64,000 nucleotides of DNA from Acinetobacter chengduensis (GTDB taxonomy: Bacteria; Pseudomonadota; Gammaproteobacteria; Pseudomonadales; Moraxellaceae): positions 17,493-81,492 of the forward strand of contig NZ_RCHC01000016.1 in the NCBI RefSeq assembly GCF_003664645.1, in the 5' to 3' direction. Numbering within the stretch: position 1 is the stretch's first letter; each line of letters begins with the position of its first letter. A program made the position numbers and the translations under genes. This document shows, one piece after another, positions 27,693 through 37,328 of the stretch. The notes beneath the pieces were generated by a model that was not told the DNA's origin, did no database searches, and worked only from the letters and a program-made list of their open reading frames with translations.

Positions 27693-28268
27693 ATGCAAGA
27701 TCAATTTTTAATTCGAAAAATTGTTTTTTTAGCAGTATTTGTATCTTTCTCTGCCTGTTTGCAAGTGTATATGGATGCATTCATCTACTGGCAAGATGGG
27801 CTGTTTAGCGAATTTTGGCGCTTATGGACAGCTCATTGGGTTCATGTGGGATGGATGCATTATTTTTTGAATATGCTGGCATTTATTTGTTTACCTTTTA
27901 TTTTTCCACGTGTATCCCTTTGGCACTTTGTCGCGTTGTTACTGGCACTTCCACCGTTAATTAGCCTGAGTTTCTACATTTTTTTACCAGATGTAGAAGC
28001 CTATGCTGGGCTTTCAGGCGTACTACATGGGGCGTATGCATCTATTGCCTGTGTACATTTGTTATATAAGCGTGAACGTCGTTTTGCTACATTTGTACTG
28101 TTATTAATTTTGTCAAAATTGGTTTGGGAAAATACTTTTGGCAGTATGGGGACTGCTCAATTGATCGGGAGTCCCGTTTTAGTTGAAGCCCATTTATTAG
28201 GGGTGATTTGGGGCATTGTATTAGCCGTCATCTATGTGATTGGGAGTTATTTCATTGCAGAGAAATGA
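27693..28268 (+). CDS. rrtA: rhombosortase (rhomboid-like intramembrane protease)
   Basis: A 191-residue membrane protein with about six helices and rhomboid protease features: HWVHVGWMHYFLN (residues 48-60) corresponds to the first conserved HxxxN region, GLSG at 106-109 carries the nucleophile Ser108, and His167 in EAHLLG is the partner. Its small size and sequence fit the rhombosortase branch, which cleaves GlyGly-CTERM proteins, usually type II secretion substrates, before release or lipidation. The ATG 27693 with AAGG upstream is chosen over an earlier frame opening at 27594 inside the preceding gene. No GlyGly-CTERM protein is seen in this window. Confidence 0.78.
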   Translation: MQDQFLIRKIVFLAVFVSFSACLQVYMDAFIYWQDGLFSEFWRLWTAHWVHVGWMHYFLNMLAFICLPFIFPRVSLWHFVALLLALPPLISLSFYIFLPDVEAYAGLSGVLHGAYASIACVHLLYKRERRFATFVLLLILSKLVWENTFGSMGTAQLIGSPVLVEAHLLGVIWGIVLAVIYVIGSYFIAEK

Positions 28269-28384
28269 TGAATAGAGAAGTGATCGAGTTGACATTTTTT
28301 TCATAAAAGAAAATACATATTGTCATTTTAATATCTGCCTAATTGTTGCACATTGAAAGAAAATCGGAATAACAAACAGAAATA

Positions 28385-28440
28385 CCGAAAAAGGAATTTT
28401 TCGGGAAGAAGGACAAGGGTGAAGCCAAGAGCTCGCACCC
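28385..28440 (+). promoter_or_regulatory. two hairpins in the TRAP gene leader
   Basis: CCGAAAAA-GGAA-TTTTTCGG at 28385-28404 is a perfect 8-bp hairpin. GGGTG(417-421)...CACCC(436-440), with an inner AGC/GCT, forms a second one at 28417-28440, ending about 12 bases before the ribosome-binding site. Their role is unknown. Confidence 0.45.
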
Positions 28441-28461
28441 AAAATAAAAATAGGAAGATAC

Positions 28462-30651
28462 ATGCAAAATGATCAAAACAGCAGATCCGGACTCGGACTG
28501 TTAAGTTATATATGGAATAACTGGATCTCGACCTTTATCGTTCTGCTCTTACTGCTGTTGACTCTCATCATTGGCACGGGCGAAATGATTCATGGCCAGC
28601 TATTGCGTACAGGTGAAAAACTGTATGGCAATGAAGCTATTGGTATGCAGTACTCTTTTTTACGTGCTGAACCAGTTGCACCTGATTGTGATCGTCATCC
28701 GAATGTCGATGCAATGGTGCAGACCCAAATGAAGCAAAATGCAAATGACGAATTTGCAGATATCTTTGGCAGTGCCTCTGAGTCAGATGTACGCGCGTCT
28801 ATTATGGCGGGTGTGCAACAGTGTGAAGAAAAATTCCAATTTTATGACAAAGCAAAAAAATATTTGGATGATCATCCAAGTATTCGTACCTATCGTACGG
28901 TTGAAACCACCTTCTTTGGTATTTTCAAATTCGGTTCTGAAAACCGTGTCTTGATTTTACTGTTGATGGTTTTGGTGTCTGCAATTACAGCATCAGTAAA
29001 ATTCCACCATATTGGCCTACGTGCACCGACCACGAAGCTAGACTATCGCGTATATGCGCTCTTTATGGCAATTGGTAATGGTCTATTAACCTATTCCGTG
29101 TATAGCCAATTTAACTCAGTGCTCAATTCTGGAGTCGCATCCACTACTGAAACTCTGGCCGTCTATTGGCTTTGGTTAGCACTATTTGGCTCAGTCATGC
29201 TGATTAGTATTTTCCAGTTCTTTAAAACGCCAGCAGTGAAAGAACAGGGGCCAGGTAATGTTGGTTTTGCATTACTCAGCGTGCCACTGTATGCGTACAT
29301 GGCGATTATTACAGGGATCGCGTTTACCTTCTTCATGGACTATCCAATGGGGCAAGGGATTTATTTGGGACAGTTGGTTGAGTTCTCAGGTATTTTCTTA
29401 AACCTTGCGCTGTTCATTTGGGCGGGTATGTTGCTCACCCAAACACGGGTGATGGATCTTTTCTTGGGGATTTTGCGTCCATGGAACTTGGCACCAGAAA
29501 CCCTGACTTGGTTAATTTTGATTGCTGCTGCTATTCCTACAGCTTATACCGGTGCTTCGGGTATCTTTGTTGTGGCTGCAGGTGCGATAATTTATAAAGA
29601 AGTCTGGAACTCCGGTTCACGCCGTCAATTTGCTTTGGCTGTGTCTGCCATGTCGGGCTCGCTTGGTGTAGTGATTCGTCCATGTTTATTAATTATTTTG
29701 ATTTCAATGCTCGACAGTCGTCATGTCACCTCCGATGAGCTATTTGATCATGGTATTTATGTATTCTGGCTGACTGCATTTATTTTCTTAGGTATTTCAT
29801 TATTCTTAGCGGAAACACGTTTCCGTGTGAATTCACCAAAAGTGGCAATTCCAGGTATGCTTCGTGCCTTTGTTCCTGTGATTCCATACATTGTGCTAAC
29901 GCTCATTGTGATTGCATTCTATAAATATGGTTTAGACACCAAGATGGACGAGTTCACTGCACCTGTAGTGTTACCAATTATCTTGATTGCTTACATTATG
30001 TTTGACCGTTGGTTTGCGGATCGTTTTACGCCGACACCTGTCGATCAACATGCAACCTTGGCAGAACAGCATGCACAAAGCTCAACATTTATGCGTGAGC
30101 ATGACGGACAGCGCCGTGGCTTTGGTAGCTCAATTTGGTTTGCTTCATCTGAAACAGTCGGTCATATTGGCGCGCTGATTATCTTGATGGCGTTATCTGC
30201 AAGCGTGGGTGGCTTAATTGAACGTACTGAAGTGGTAGAATTATTACCAACACATTTGGGTAATATTTACATTTCGTTGGCCTTTATTGCATTGCTACTG
30301 GCGATTATTGGTATGACCACCGACCCATTTGGCGCGGTAATTTTGGTTGCGGCAACAGTTGCACCTGTCGCGTATGAAAATGGCATTCATCCAATCCATT
30401 TCTGGATGATTGTACTGGTTGCATTTGAGTTAGGTTATGTATCTCCACCTGTGGCACTGAATCATTTGCTGACACGATTGTCCGTTGGTGATGATGAGGT
30501 GCGTGAGGCGGATGCAGAAGCAAAAGCGATGTACACCAATTTCTACTATCGTTATGAGCGTTGGATTCTACCAATATTGGTATTATTCCCATCATTACTG
30601 ATTGTGACCTATGCGCCGTACATCTTTAAGTTATTTGACTGGTACAAATAA
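28462..30651 (+). CDS. TRAP transporter permease with fused small-subunit-like region
   Basis: A 729-residue inner-membrane protein with about 16 hydrophobic segments. The C-terminal 450 residues match the DctM-type large permease of TRAP transporters, which are driven by sodium or proton gradients; PTAYTGASGIFVVAAGAIIYKE near residue 360 and the end GYVSPPVALNHLL near 655-667 are typical. The first 260 residues include a helix, a soluble Cys-containing loop (about 47-150) and more helices, which may replace the DctQ subunit. No periplasmic binding-protein gene is adjacent. Substrate unknown; such systems usually move carboxylates. AGGAAG lies upstream of the ATG. Confidence 0.82.
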   Translation: MQNDQNSRSGLGLLSYIWNNWISTFIVLLLLLLTLIIGTGEMIHGQLLRTGEKLYGNEAIGMQYSFLRAEPVAPDCDRHPNVDAMVQTQMKQNANDEFADIFGSASESDVRASIMAGVQQCEEKFQFYDKAKKYLDDHPSIRTYRTVETTFFGIFKFGSENRVLILLLMVLVSAITASVKFHHIGLRAPTTKLDYRVYALFMAIGNGLLTYSVYSQFNSVLNSGVASTTETLAVYWLWLALFGSVMLISIFQFFKTPAVKEQGPGNVGFALLSVPLYAYMAIITGIAFTFFMDYPMGQGIYLGQLVEFSGIFLNLALFIWAGMLLTQTRVMDLFLGILRPWNLAPETLTWLILIAAAIPTAYTGASGIFVVAAGAIIYKEVWNSGSRRQFALAVSAMSGSLGVVIRPCLLIILISMLDSRHVTSDELFDHGIYVFWLTAFIFLGISLFLAETRFRVNSPKVAIPGMLRAFVPVIPYIVLTLIVIAFYKYGLDTKMDEFTAPVVLPIILIAYIMFDRWFADRFTPTPVDQHATLAEQHAQSSTFMREHDGQRRGFGSSIWFASSETVGHIGALIILMALSASVGGLIERTEVVELLPTHLGNIYISLAFIALLLAIIGMTTDPFGAVILVAATVAPVAYENGIHPIHFWMIVLVAFELGYVSPPVALNHLLTRLSVGDDEVREADAEAKAMYTNFYYRYERWILPILVLFPSLLIVTYAPYIFKLFDWYK

Positions 30652-31602
30652 TGAAATAAAAAATGCACCTTGGGGTGCATTTTTTATGTGTGATATGAAC
30701 TTAAGATGATTCGGTTTTGTCTGTGCGTGTAAAGCACTTAGATAGCTTGAAAAAGGATTGCATAAAATAATGGCCATAAAAATAATGGCAAATCCGATGA
30801 GGCTATAAAAGTCTGGAATTTCATGCCACATTATAAAGCCCCAAATCCCTGCAAAAATAATGGCAATATAATTGACGGGGCCAATTTGGCCTGCTGGTGC
30901 GAGTTTATAAGCGGTAGACATAAACAGCTGGCTGATATTTGCCAATAATCCAGCACAGATCAGGTACATGAGCTCAGTGAATGTGAATAGACGCCATGAC
31001 CAAAACATTGGAATAGCTGAAATGAGCGTGCCAAAAAAGCAAAAATAAAACACGATGCGCTCAGGTGGTTCTGTTGCTGTGAGTGCACGTACCGTCACAA
31101 AGGCCATGGCTGCTAAAAAATTTGCGCCTAACCCAATCAACGAAAGTTGATTGAACATGCCAGAATCTGGCTTGGCGACGCAAAGAACACCGATCAGTCC
31201 AACTAAAGCAGCAATCAGCATTTTTGCAGTAATTTTTTCTTTTAGAAATAGCCAAGCAATGAGTGGAATAAAAATAGGGGAGGAATAGGTAAATACCATG
31301 GCATTGGACAGTTTTAAATGTGCAATGGCATAGAAAAAACCATACATCGCAATCAATCCAACCACAGAACGCCATGTATGCATCCAGAGTTTTTCAGTTT
31401 TAAAAAATCCACTGCCTTTTTTGATTATAAACGGCAGAAAAATGAATAGGCCTACGACATTGCGAAAAAATACAATAGTGGCATTGTCCACACTGTGTGA
31501 AGCCAAACGAATGCAGACACCCATAATTGAAAATAAAAAGGCAGACAGCATTAAAAAGCCAATCGCTTTTAGGGTGTGATTGAATGAGGAAAGTGTAGAC
31601 AT
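30631..31602 (-). CDS. DMT-family (EamA) transporter
   Basis: A 323-residue inner-membrane protein with ten predicted helices in two EamA repeats, of the drug/metabolite exporter superfamily. PxxxPLIAWLFLKEK near residue 95-105 marks the first repeat and IAIIFAGIWGFIMWHE the second. Start ATG 31602 (MSTLSSFNH) is preferred over a TTG at 31611. The frame extends past the terminator hairpin at 30658-30685 and overlaps the TRAP gene end by 21 bases, so the last 18 or so residues may be a read-through tail added by loss of an earlier stop. Substrate unknown. Confidence 0.82.
   Translation of the reverse strand: MSTLSSFNHTLKAIGFLMLSAFLFSIMGVCIRLASHSVDNATIVFFRNVVGLFIFLPFIIKKGSGFFKTEKLWMHTWRSVVGLIAMYGFFYAIAHLKLSNAMVFTYSSPIFIPLIAWLFLKEKITAKMLIAALVGLIGVLCVAKPDSGMFNQLSLIGLGANFLAAMAFVTVRALTATEPPERIVFYFCFFGTLISAIPMFWSWRLFTFTELMYLICAGLLANISQLFMSTAYKLAPAGQIGPVNYIAIIFAGIWGFIMWHEIPDFYSLIGFAIIFMAIILCNPFSSYLSALHAQTKPNHLKFISHIKNAPQGAFFISLFVPVK
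30658..30685. terminator. bidirectional terminator
   Basis: AAAAAATGCACC and GGTGCATTTTTT form a 12-bp stem with a 4-base loop just after the TRAP gene. It lies inside the 3' end of the convergent DMT gene. Confidence 0.85.
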
Positions 31603-31684
31603 AAACAACAAGCCAGAAAATCTGAAGTCATTCTAGCCTGTTTTATATGCAAAACTATGTGAGGAAAATAAACTATTGAGTTGT

Positions 31685-32149
31685 TTAGTGCTCTTGTGCC
31701 AATTGTTGCTCAAGGAGTTTGAGTTGTTCTTCTTTTAATTTAATCAGCTGATCAGCATCAGCATGCTGTGCTTTCAGGGTTTTTTCTTGCTCTGCAAGTT
31801 GCGCTTGCAGGTCCGCGAGTCGAGCCTGTTCCTCTTTGGCTAAAGAGGCATTTTCAGGAATCGGTGCTGTTAATATATCTTCTGTAACCAGCGGTTTTGA
31901 CTCAGTTGTATGGCTTGCTTCCGCTGAGCTTGATTCTTGTGTATTTATTTCAGAGGCTGCCGTTGTTTCTGTGCTCGCTTCGCTTATGGCTGTAATTACT
32001 GCTTCACTGGCAATGGTGTCATAAACAGGAGCAACGTCTTCTGCTGAAGAGCTGAACCATTGATAAGCAAAAAAAAGCGCAACCAGTACGCCGAGTCCCC
32101 CAATAATCCCGATTAAAAGTTTCGGGCTATTTCTTTGATCTTCTGTCAT
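31685..32149 (-). CDS. single-pass membrane protein with Ser/Thr/Glu-rich linker and coiled coil
   Basis: A 154-residue protein: a membrane helix at residues 10-30 (LLIGIIGGLGVLVALFFAYQ), then a low-complexity Ser/Thr/Ala/Glu linker (about 35-90), then a predicted coiled coil at 105-152 rich in Leu, Gln and Lys. Topology suggests a periplasmic coiled coil anchored in the inner membrane. ATG 32149 (MTEDQRNSPK) is chosen because the upstream extension from 32203 lacks a ribosome-binding site. It lies 16 bases after the YheV gene and probably shares its transcript. I do not recognise a family. Confidence 0.7.
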   Translation of the reverse strand: MTEDQRNSPKLLIGIIGGLGVLVALFFAYQWFSSSAEDVAPVYDTIASEAVITAISEASTETTAASEINTQESSSAEASHTTESKPLVTEDILTAPIPENASLAKEEQARLADLQAQLAEQEKTLKAQHADADQLIKLKEEQLKLLEQQLAQEH

Positions 32150-32165
32150 ACATAGACCTAAATTG

Positions 32166-32384
32166 TTATTTTGGCTGACGAGGTTTGAATTGAATGACAC
32201 CAATTTCGTCGGGCACTGCCGGAGTCTCAGGCTCTTCTACATGCGTCGGACGGTTTTCGCTATAACCGCAATCAATGCACTCAATCCATTCATCATCATT
32301 TGAGCTAAGCATGACAACACGATCCATCGCTTGACACTTCGGACATTTGGCGCCAGCAATAAATCGGCGTTTAATGGTCATCAT
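32166..32384 (-). CDS. yheV: YheV-family zinc-ribbon protein
   Basis: A 72-residue protein of the YheV family of putative metal-binding proteins. The two zinc knuckles are CPKC (residues 14-17) and CIDC (36-39), making a short zinc ribbon, followed by a Pro/Glu-rich tail. Function unknown. It lies 39 bases after prlC and 16 before the coiled-coil protein, so the three probably form an operon. Confidence 0.82.
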   Translation of the reverse strand: MMTIKRRFIAGAKCPKCQAMDRVVMLSSNDDEWIECIDCGYSENRPTHVEEPETPAVPDEIGVIQFKPRQPK

Positions 32385-32423
32385 ACTTACCTACTATAAA
32401 ATTAAGGCCCTTAGTTTAAGAGT

Positions 32424-34454
32424 TTATGATGCGTTCGTCCAACCTTGGTGACGAAGCAGTGCATCTATTTTCGGCTCGCGTCCACGGAAATTCACAAAAG
32501 CGTCGAGTGCAGCATCTTTTCCACCTACCGCTAAAATCGCTTGGCGAAAATCTTTACCTGTTTGGGTGTTGAAAATGCCTTCTTTTTCGAAGCGGTCAAA
32601 AGCATCGCTGGCCAAAACTTCGGCCCATTTGTATGAGTAATATCCTGCAGCATAACCCCCTGCAAAAATATGACTAAAACCATGTTGGAAGCGGTTGTAG
32701 GCAACAGTTGGTACTACAGCAAATTGGGTACGAATTTGATCTAATTCGGCCTGAATTTGAGTGGCATTCAGTGCAGGTGTTCGGCTGTGAATGTTCAGAT
32801 CAAATAAAGCAAATTCAATTTGACGTAGCGTTTGCATACCAGATTGGAAGAAGCGAGCATTCAGCAAAGCTTGAAGCAAATCTGCCGGTAAAGGTTGCTG
32901 TGTTTCGATGTGCTCACTGAGTAAGTCGAGGCTCTCTGTATCCCATGTCCAAAACTCCATAAATTGACTTGGTAATTCGACTGCATCCCATGCAACACCA
33001 TGTGTACCAGCCACAGAAATATTATCAACCTCTGTGAGCATGTGATGTAGACCATGACCAAACTCATGGAACAAGGTATTGACTTCATCATGAGTTAATA
33101 GCGCAGGTTGATCACCTACAGGTGGTGTAAAATTACACACCATATAGCAAATTGGCTTTTGTAAGCCGTGCTCCGTCTGCATACGTGAGCGGAAGCCACT
33201 CATCCATGCACCACCACGTTTGCCAGTACGTGCATAAAGGTCGAAGTAAAAACCGCCAATCACTGTGCCGTTTTCTTCAAGTTCAAAATAACGTGCATCT
33301 GGATGCCATACTGGTGCATCACGCTCAATCACTTGAACGCCGTATAAGCGATTTACAATGCTAAATAAGCCTTGCAAAATTTTTGGTGCAGGGAAGTAGG
33401 GCTTGAGTGCTTCTTGCGACAGATTAAACTGCTGCATTTTCAGCTTTTCAGAATAGAAACCGGTGTCCCAAGGTTGCAAGTCTTGAATTCCATCTGCACT
33501 GGCAATGCTCTTCAGTTCTGCAACTTCTTTGAGTGCAGGCTGGCGTGCATGTTCTGCAAGATCTACCAAAAATTGATGTACTGTTTCTACGTTTGGCGCC
33601 ATTTTGCTAGCAAGAGACAGTTCTGCATAATTACCAAAACCTAATAAGCCCGCCATTTCCTGACGCAAACTTAAGATTTCTTCCATCACTGGCGTGTTAT
33701 CAAATTCAGGTGTATCTGCTTGATCAGATGCACGTGTGGTGTAGGCTTTGTACAAAGTTTCACGTAATGCACGATCCTCAGCATAGGTCATAATGGCCAA
33801 ATAAGAGGGAATATCTAAAGTTGCAGTCGGCTGATTTTGTTCGCGTTGCTGGCCATATTGCTTGAGTAATTCAATACTACTGTCAGGAAGGCCTTTTAAT
33901 TGTTCTTCACTCAGCGGAAGCATAAAGGCTTGTGTAGCATCCAGTACGTGGTTGGAAAAGTCCGACGATAATTGCGATAAACGCGCAGAAATATCGGCAT
34001 AGCGTTTTTTCGCTTCACCTTCTAAAGCCACGCCTGAGAGCTTGAAGTCGCGTAGTGATAATTTGATAGCACTTTGCTGTGCAGCTGGGAGTGTTTCAAA
34101 TAAGCTACCGTCACGGACGTGCTGATAGGTTTGGTACAGCACGGTATGTTGCCCGAGCGCTGTATAGTATTCGCTTAAGCTCGGTAACAGTGCTTGATAA
34201 ACTTCACGTGTTTGTGCATTGTTCATCACTGCATTGAGGTGTGATAGTACGCCCCAAGCCTCGCTCATATTATTTTCGAGAGTATCAATTTGTTCGAGTA
34301 CGGTTAATTGCTGTTGAATGCTGTCTGGGACAGTCTTTAATTCATCTAAAAAGTTTTGGCCTTGCTGAATGGCTTGTTGGATTTGTGTTTTAAGTTGATC
34401 TAATGTGATTTGATTAAATTGTGGAACGGGCAAAGTTGCCTTTTCTAATGTCAT
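32424..34454 (-). CDS. prlC: oligopeptidase A (M3 metallopeptidase)
   Basis: A 676-residue zinc oligopeptidase of family M3, a cytoplasmic enzyme that degrades peptides, including cleaved signal peptides. The zinc motif is FHEFGHGLHHM near residues 460-470, with the third ligand Glu about 30 residues on (WDAVELPSQFMEFW). Length is close to E. coli PrlC (680). It is probably first in an operon with yheV and a small membrane protein. Confidence 0.93.
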   Translation of the reverse strand: MTLEKATLPVPQFNQITLDQLKTQIQQAIQQGQNFLDELKTVPDSIQQQLTVLEQIDTLENNMSEAWGVLSHLNAVMNNAQTREVYQALLPSLSEYYTALGQHTVLYQTYQHVRDGSLFETLPAAQQSAIKLSLRDFKLSGVALEGEAKKRYADISARLSQLSSDFSNHVLDATQAFMLPLSEEQLKGLPDSSIELLKQYGQQREQNQPTATLDIPSYLAIMTYAEDRALRETLYKAYTTRASDQADTPEFDNTPVMEEILSLRQEMAGLLGFGNYAELSLASKMAPNVETVHQFLVDLAEHARQPALKEVAELKSIASADGIQDLQPWDTGFYSEKLKMQQFNLSQEALKPYFPAPKILQGLFSIVNRLYGVQVIERDAPVWHPDARYFELEENGTVIGGFYFDLYARTGKRGGAWMSGFRSRMQTEHGLQKPICYMVCNFTPPVGDQPALLTHDEVNTLFHEFGHGLHHMLTEVDNISVAGTHGVAWDAVELPSQFMEFWTWDTESLDLLSEHIETQQPLPADLLQALLNARFFQSGMQTLRQIEFALFDLNIHSRTPALNATQIQAELDQIRTQFAVVPTVAYNRFQHGFSHIFAGGYAAGYYSYKWAEVLASDAFDRFEKEGIFNTQTGKDFRQAILAVGGKDAALDAFVNFRGREPKIDALLRHQGWTNAS

Positions 34455-34579
34455 GTTGGGTATGCCGTCTTAATTTCCTATGTTATCTGTAGATGTAGGG
34501 GTAATTTAGGCATAAATCAAGTAAAGCAGTGAATTTATTCTTTTATGTTCTGAACTTGTGTAAAACGATCAGCCAATAA

Positions 34580-34604
34580 AAAAGAGCGCCGAAGCGCTCT
34601 TTTT
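34580..34604. terminator. terminator of rnr
   Basis: AAAAGAGCGC and GCGCTCTTTT form a perfect 10-bp stem around a CGAA tetraloop, with A and T tracts on both sides, so it can act in both directions. It ends rnr on the minus strand. Confidence 0.9.
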
Positions 34605-34619
34605 AAGTCCAAGCTAAAA

Positions 34620-37061
34620 TTACTCAGTCTTTGCTTTCGCATTCGACTTTTTCTTTTTTAATTTGGCCTTTTTCTTTACTTTATCTTTAGCCTTTGCTTC
34701 AGATTTTGTTGCAGATTTTTTAGCAGGCTTTTTGCCGTAGGTGCTGGGTTTTGATTTTGGCTTTTTCTTTCGAATGGGACGTTCTCCGTCTTCACTCAAC
34801 GTAGGCGCTTCGTGATTCTTCGGACGTTCGCTAAAGACTTCTTCTTTCGCTTCGCGGACCACTTTAGGCTTAGTCACACGTGGTGCTTTGCTACGAATAG
34901 GGCGACCTGCATGGCTCAACTGTTGAATCAATTCAAAGTCGATTTTACGCTCTTCAAGATTAACACCCGCCACCTTAATACGAACTTCATCACCTAAGCT
35001 AAAGGTCTGGCCACGGTTTTGTCCAACTAAGCTTTGGCTCGATTGATCAAATACAAAGAAGTCATCGCCCAATTGGCTTACGTGTACCATACCATCGACA
35101 TAAAGGTCTTTGAGGGTCACGAATAAACCAAATTCAGCTACTGCAGAAATCGTACCAACAAACTCTGCGCCTAAATGCTGTTGCATATAATGGCATTTCA
35201 GCCATGTGGTTACAGAGCGAGAAGCTTCATCTGCGCGACGTTCAGTTGCAGAGAAGTGTTGACCTGCATCATCCAATGAAGCACCCGAAAGCGGATATTT
35301 TTTGTTTGTCAGGCTGGCCTTAATTGCACGGTGTAAGAGTAAGTCAGGATAACGACGAATTGGTGAAGTGAAGTGTGTATATGCTTCATAAGCTAAGCCG
35401 AAGTGACCTGCATTTTTCGCGCCGTAATACGCCTGCATCATTGAACGTAATAACACGGCATGAATGCTCGGAGCATCAATACGGTCTTTGGTCGCTTCAA
35501 TCACGGCTTGATAGTCCGCTTGCGTTGGTTGCTCTGGGAATTTAAGACCCAATAACTTCACAAAATCGCGTACTTTTTGAATACGTGAAAACTCTGGTGG
35601 CTCATGCACACGGTAGAGCATTGGAACTTCATTTTTTAATGCATATTCGGCCGCTGCTACGTTGGCCAATAACATACATTCTTCAATCAGTTTGTGTGCA
35701 TCATTACGTGTACGCGGTAAAATTTCATTAATACCACCAAGCTCGTCAAAGGTCATGTAGGTTTCGACAGTTTCAAATTCCATTGCATGACGCTGAGCGC
35801 GTAGATCTTTTAACACATGGTAAAGCTGGAAAAGCGTATTCAGTGACTTACGAACATTACGGTCTTCAGTCACAGCCTGACTGTCACCATCAAAGTATTG
35901 TGCCACTTGGGTATAGGTTAAGCGTGCTTTAGAGTGCATGACCGAAGGATAGAACTCATAACTTGTCACACGACCTGCGCGTGAAAGGTTCAAGTCACAC
36001 ACCATACATAAGCGGTCGACGTTTGGATTAAGTGAGCACAGACCATTTGACAACGCTTCAGGGAGCATTGGCAAAACAAAATGCGGGAAGTACACTGAGG
36101 TACCACGCTCTTGTGCTTCATCATCCAAAGGTTTACCAATCCGCACATAGTGACTGACATCGGCAATCGCTACGACAACTCTGTAGCCACCACCTGGGCG
36201 TTTTTCAGCATAAACTGCATCGTCAAAGTCACGAGCATCTTCACCATCAATGGTGACTAATGGCAAATCGCGTAGGTCAATACGGCCTTCACGGTCTTTA
36301 GCTGATGGTTCTTTAAAGCTCTCTGCTTCTTTTACAACTTCTTCTGGGAACTCGTAAGGTAAGCCAAACTCTAAAATAGTTTGTGGAATAATAATTTCTG
36401 TATCGGCTTTATCTGCCATAGATTGAATGACATGACCTGTCGCAAATTCTTCTTTGGTTGGGTAGTCATCAATTTCAACACGCACTGAATCGCCTAAGTT
36501 TACTTTGGCATGCTCAATCAGTTCTTTTTCTAAAGTAATTGGCTGATGTGCATTTGGATTCGCGGGTTGAATAAAGTATTCGCCATCGTGAATTGAGACT
36601 TTACCAATAATTTGTTTAACACGACGCTCTACAACCTCAGTAATAAAGCCCCATGCTTTACCTTTACGGTCAACTGAGGTCTGACGTACTTTAACGCGGT
36701 CACCATTAAAGACCTGACGTAATTCACGCTCAGGCAATAGAAGATCATCTTCACCTTTTATGCTGGCACTGCCCATACCTTTAGAATTGACATAAACCGT
36801 CGCATCATGGGTCGGCTGTTCAGTGGCCAATTGAAACTTAAATCCATCTTTCATTAATTGCCCATCACGAACCATCGCAATTAGGCGGTGGCTGAGCGCA
36901 TCAATACTTTTTTGATCAGCAATTTCAAAATGCTCAACCAAGTCGGCATGCGACAGCGGTGCACGCTGTTCAATAATGTCTAAAATGAGCGTACGGCTCG
37001 GAATCGGATTTTCGTAACGTTCGGCTTCAGCTTTTGCTTCAGGATCGACCCAATTTTTCAT
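34620..37061 (-). CDS. rnr: ribonuclease R
   Basis: An 813-residue 3'-5' exoribonuclease that degrades structured RNA and takes part in trans-translation clean-up. Order of domains: N-terminal winged helix (about 20-80), cold-shock domains (85-240), RNB catalytic domain with DGEDARDFDDAVYAE near residue 275-289, S1 domain (about 640-725), then a Lys-rich tail (about 730-813) that in E. coli helps bind structured RNA. It is divergent from the tRNA-Ser gene. Confidence 0.95.
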   Translation of the reverse strand: MKNWVDPEAKAEAERYENPIPSRTLILDIIEQRAPLSHADLVEHFEIADQKSIDALSHRLIAMVRDGQLMKDGFKFQLATEQPTHDATVYVNSKGMGSASIKGEDDLLLPERELRQVFNGDRVKVRQTSVDRKGKAWGFITEVVERRVKQIIGKVSIHDGEYFIQPANPNAHQPITLEKELIEHAKVNLGDSVRVEIDDYPTKEEFATGHVIQSMADKADTEIIIPQTILEFGLPYEFPEEVVKEAESFKEPSAKDREGRIDLRDLPLVTIDGEDARDFDDAVYAEKRPGGGYRVVVAIADVSHYVRIGKPLDDEAQERGTSVYFPHFVLPMLPEALSNGLCSLNPNVDRLCMVCDLNLSRAGRVTSYEFYPSVMHSKARLTYTQVAQYFDGDSQAVTEDRNVRKSLNTLFQLYHVLKDLRAQRHAMEFETVETYMTFDELGGINEILPRTRNDAHKLIEECMLLANVAAAEYALKNEVPMLYRVHEPPEFSRIQKVRDFVKLLGLKFPEQPTQADYQAVIEATKDRIDAPSIHAVLLRSMMQAYYGAKNAGHFGLAYEAYTHFTSPIRRYPDLLLHRAIKASLTNKKYPLSGASLDDAGQHFSATERRADEASRSVTTWLKCHYMQQHLGAEFVGTISAVAEFGLFVTLKDLYVDGMVHVSQLGDDFFVFDQSSQSLVGQNRGQTFSLGDEVRIKVAGVNLEERKIDFELIQQLSHAGRPIRSKAPRVTKPKVVREAKEEVFSERPKNHEAPTLSEDGERPIRKKKPKSKPSTYGKKPAKKSATKSEAKAKDKVKKKAKLKKKKSNAKAKTE

Positions 37062-37286
37062 AATGTCTTTGGCTTCATGTCAGAAGATAGGTTTAGCATA
37101 AGTCATGCGACAGCAGACTGCACGTAAATGATTGCAATATTGTGTGTTTGACATGCATTTTATAACGAATGCTGAATTAATGTGCTTAATGTGGCATTTT
37201 TAAAGTGTTTTTCGGGCTTTAATTTGAAAAATTGTATAAAAAATATTTAATTGAACGAAAATATGAAAAAAAGTGGGGGATAGTGC

Positions 37287-37315
37287 TTGCACGTATGGGG
37301 TTAACTTTGTATTAT
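37287..37315 (+). promoter_or_regulatory. promoter of the tRNA-Ser/tRNA-Arg cluster
   Basis: TTGCAC at 37287-37292 and TATTAT at 37310-37315 with an exact 17-bp spacer, about 14 bases before the first tRNA base; GGCGCC follows the -10, a GC-rich discriminator as in stringently controlled promoters. Confidence 0.75.
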
Positions 37316-37328
37316 GGCGCCACGTTAC

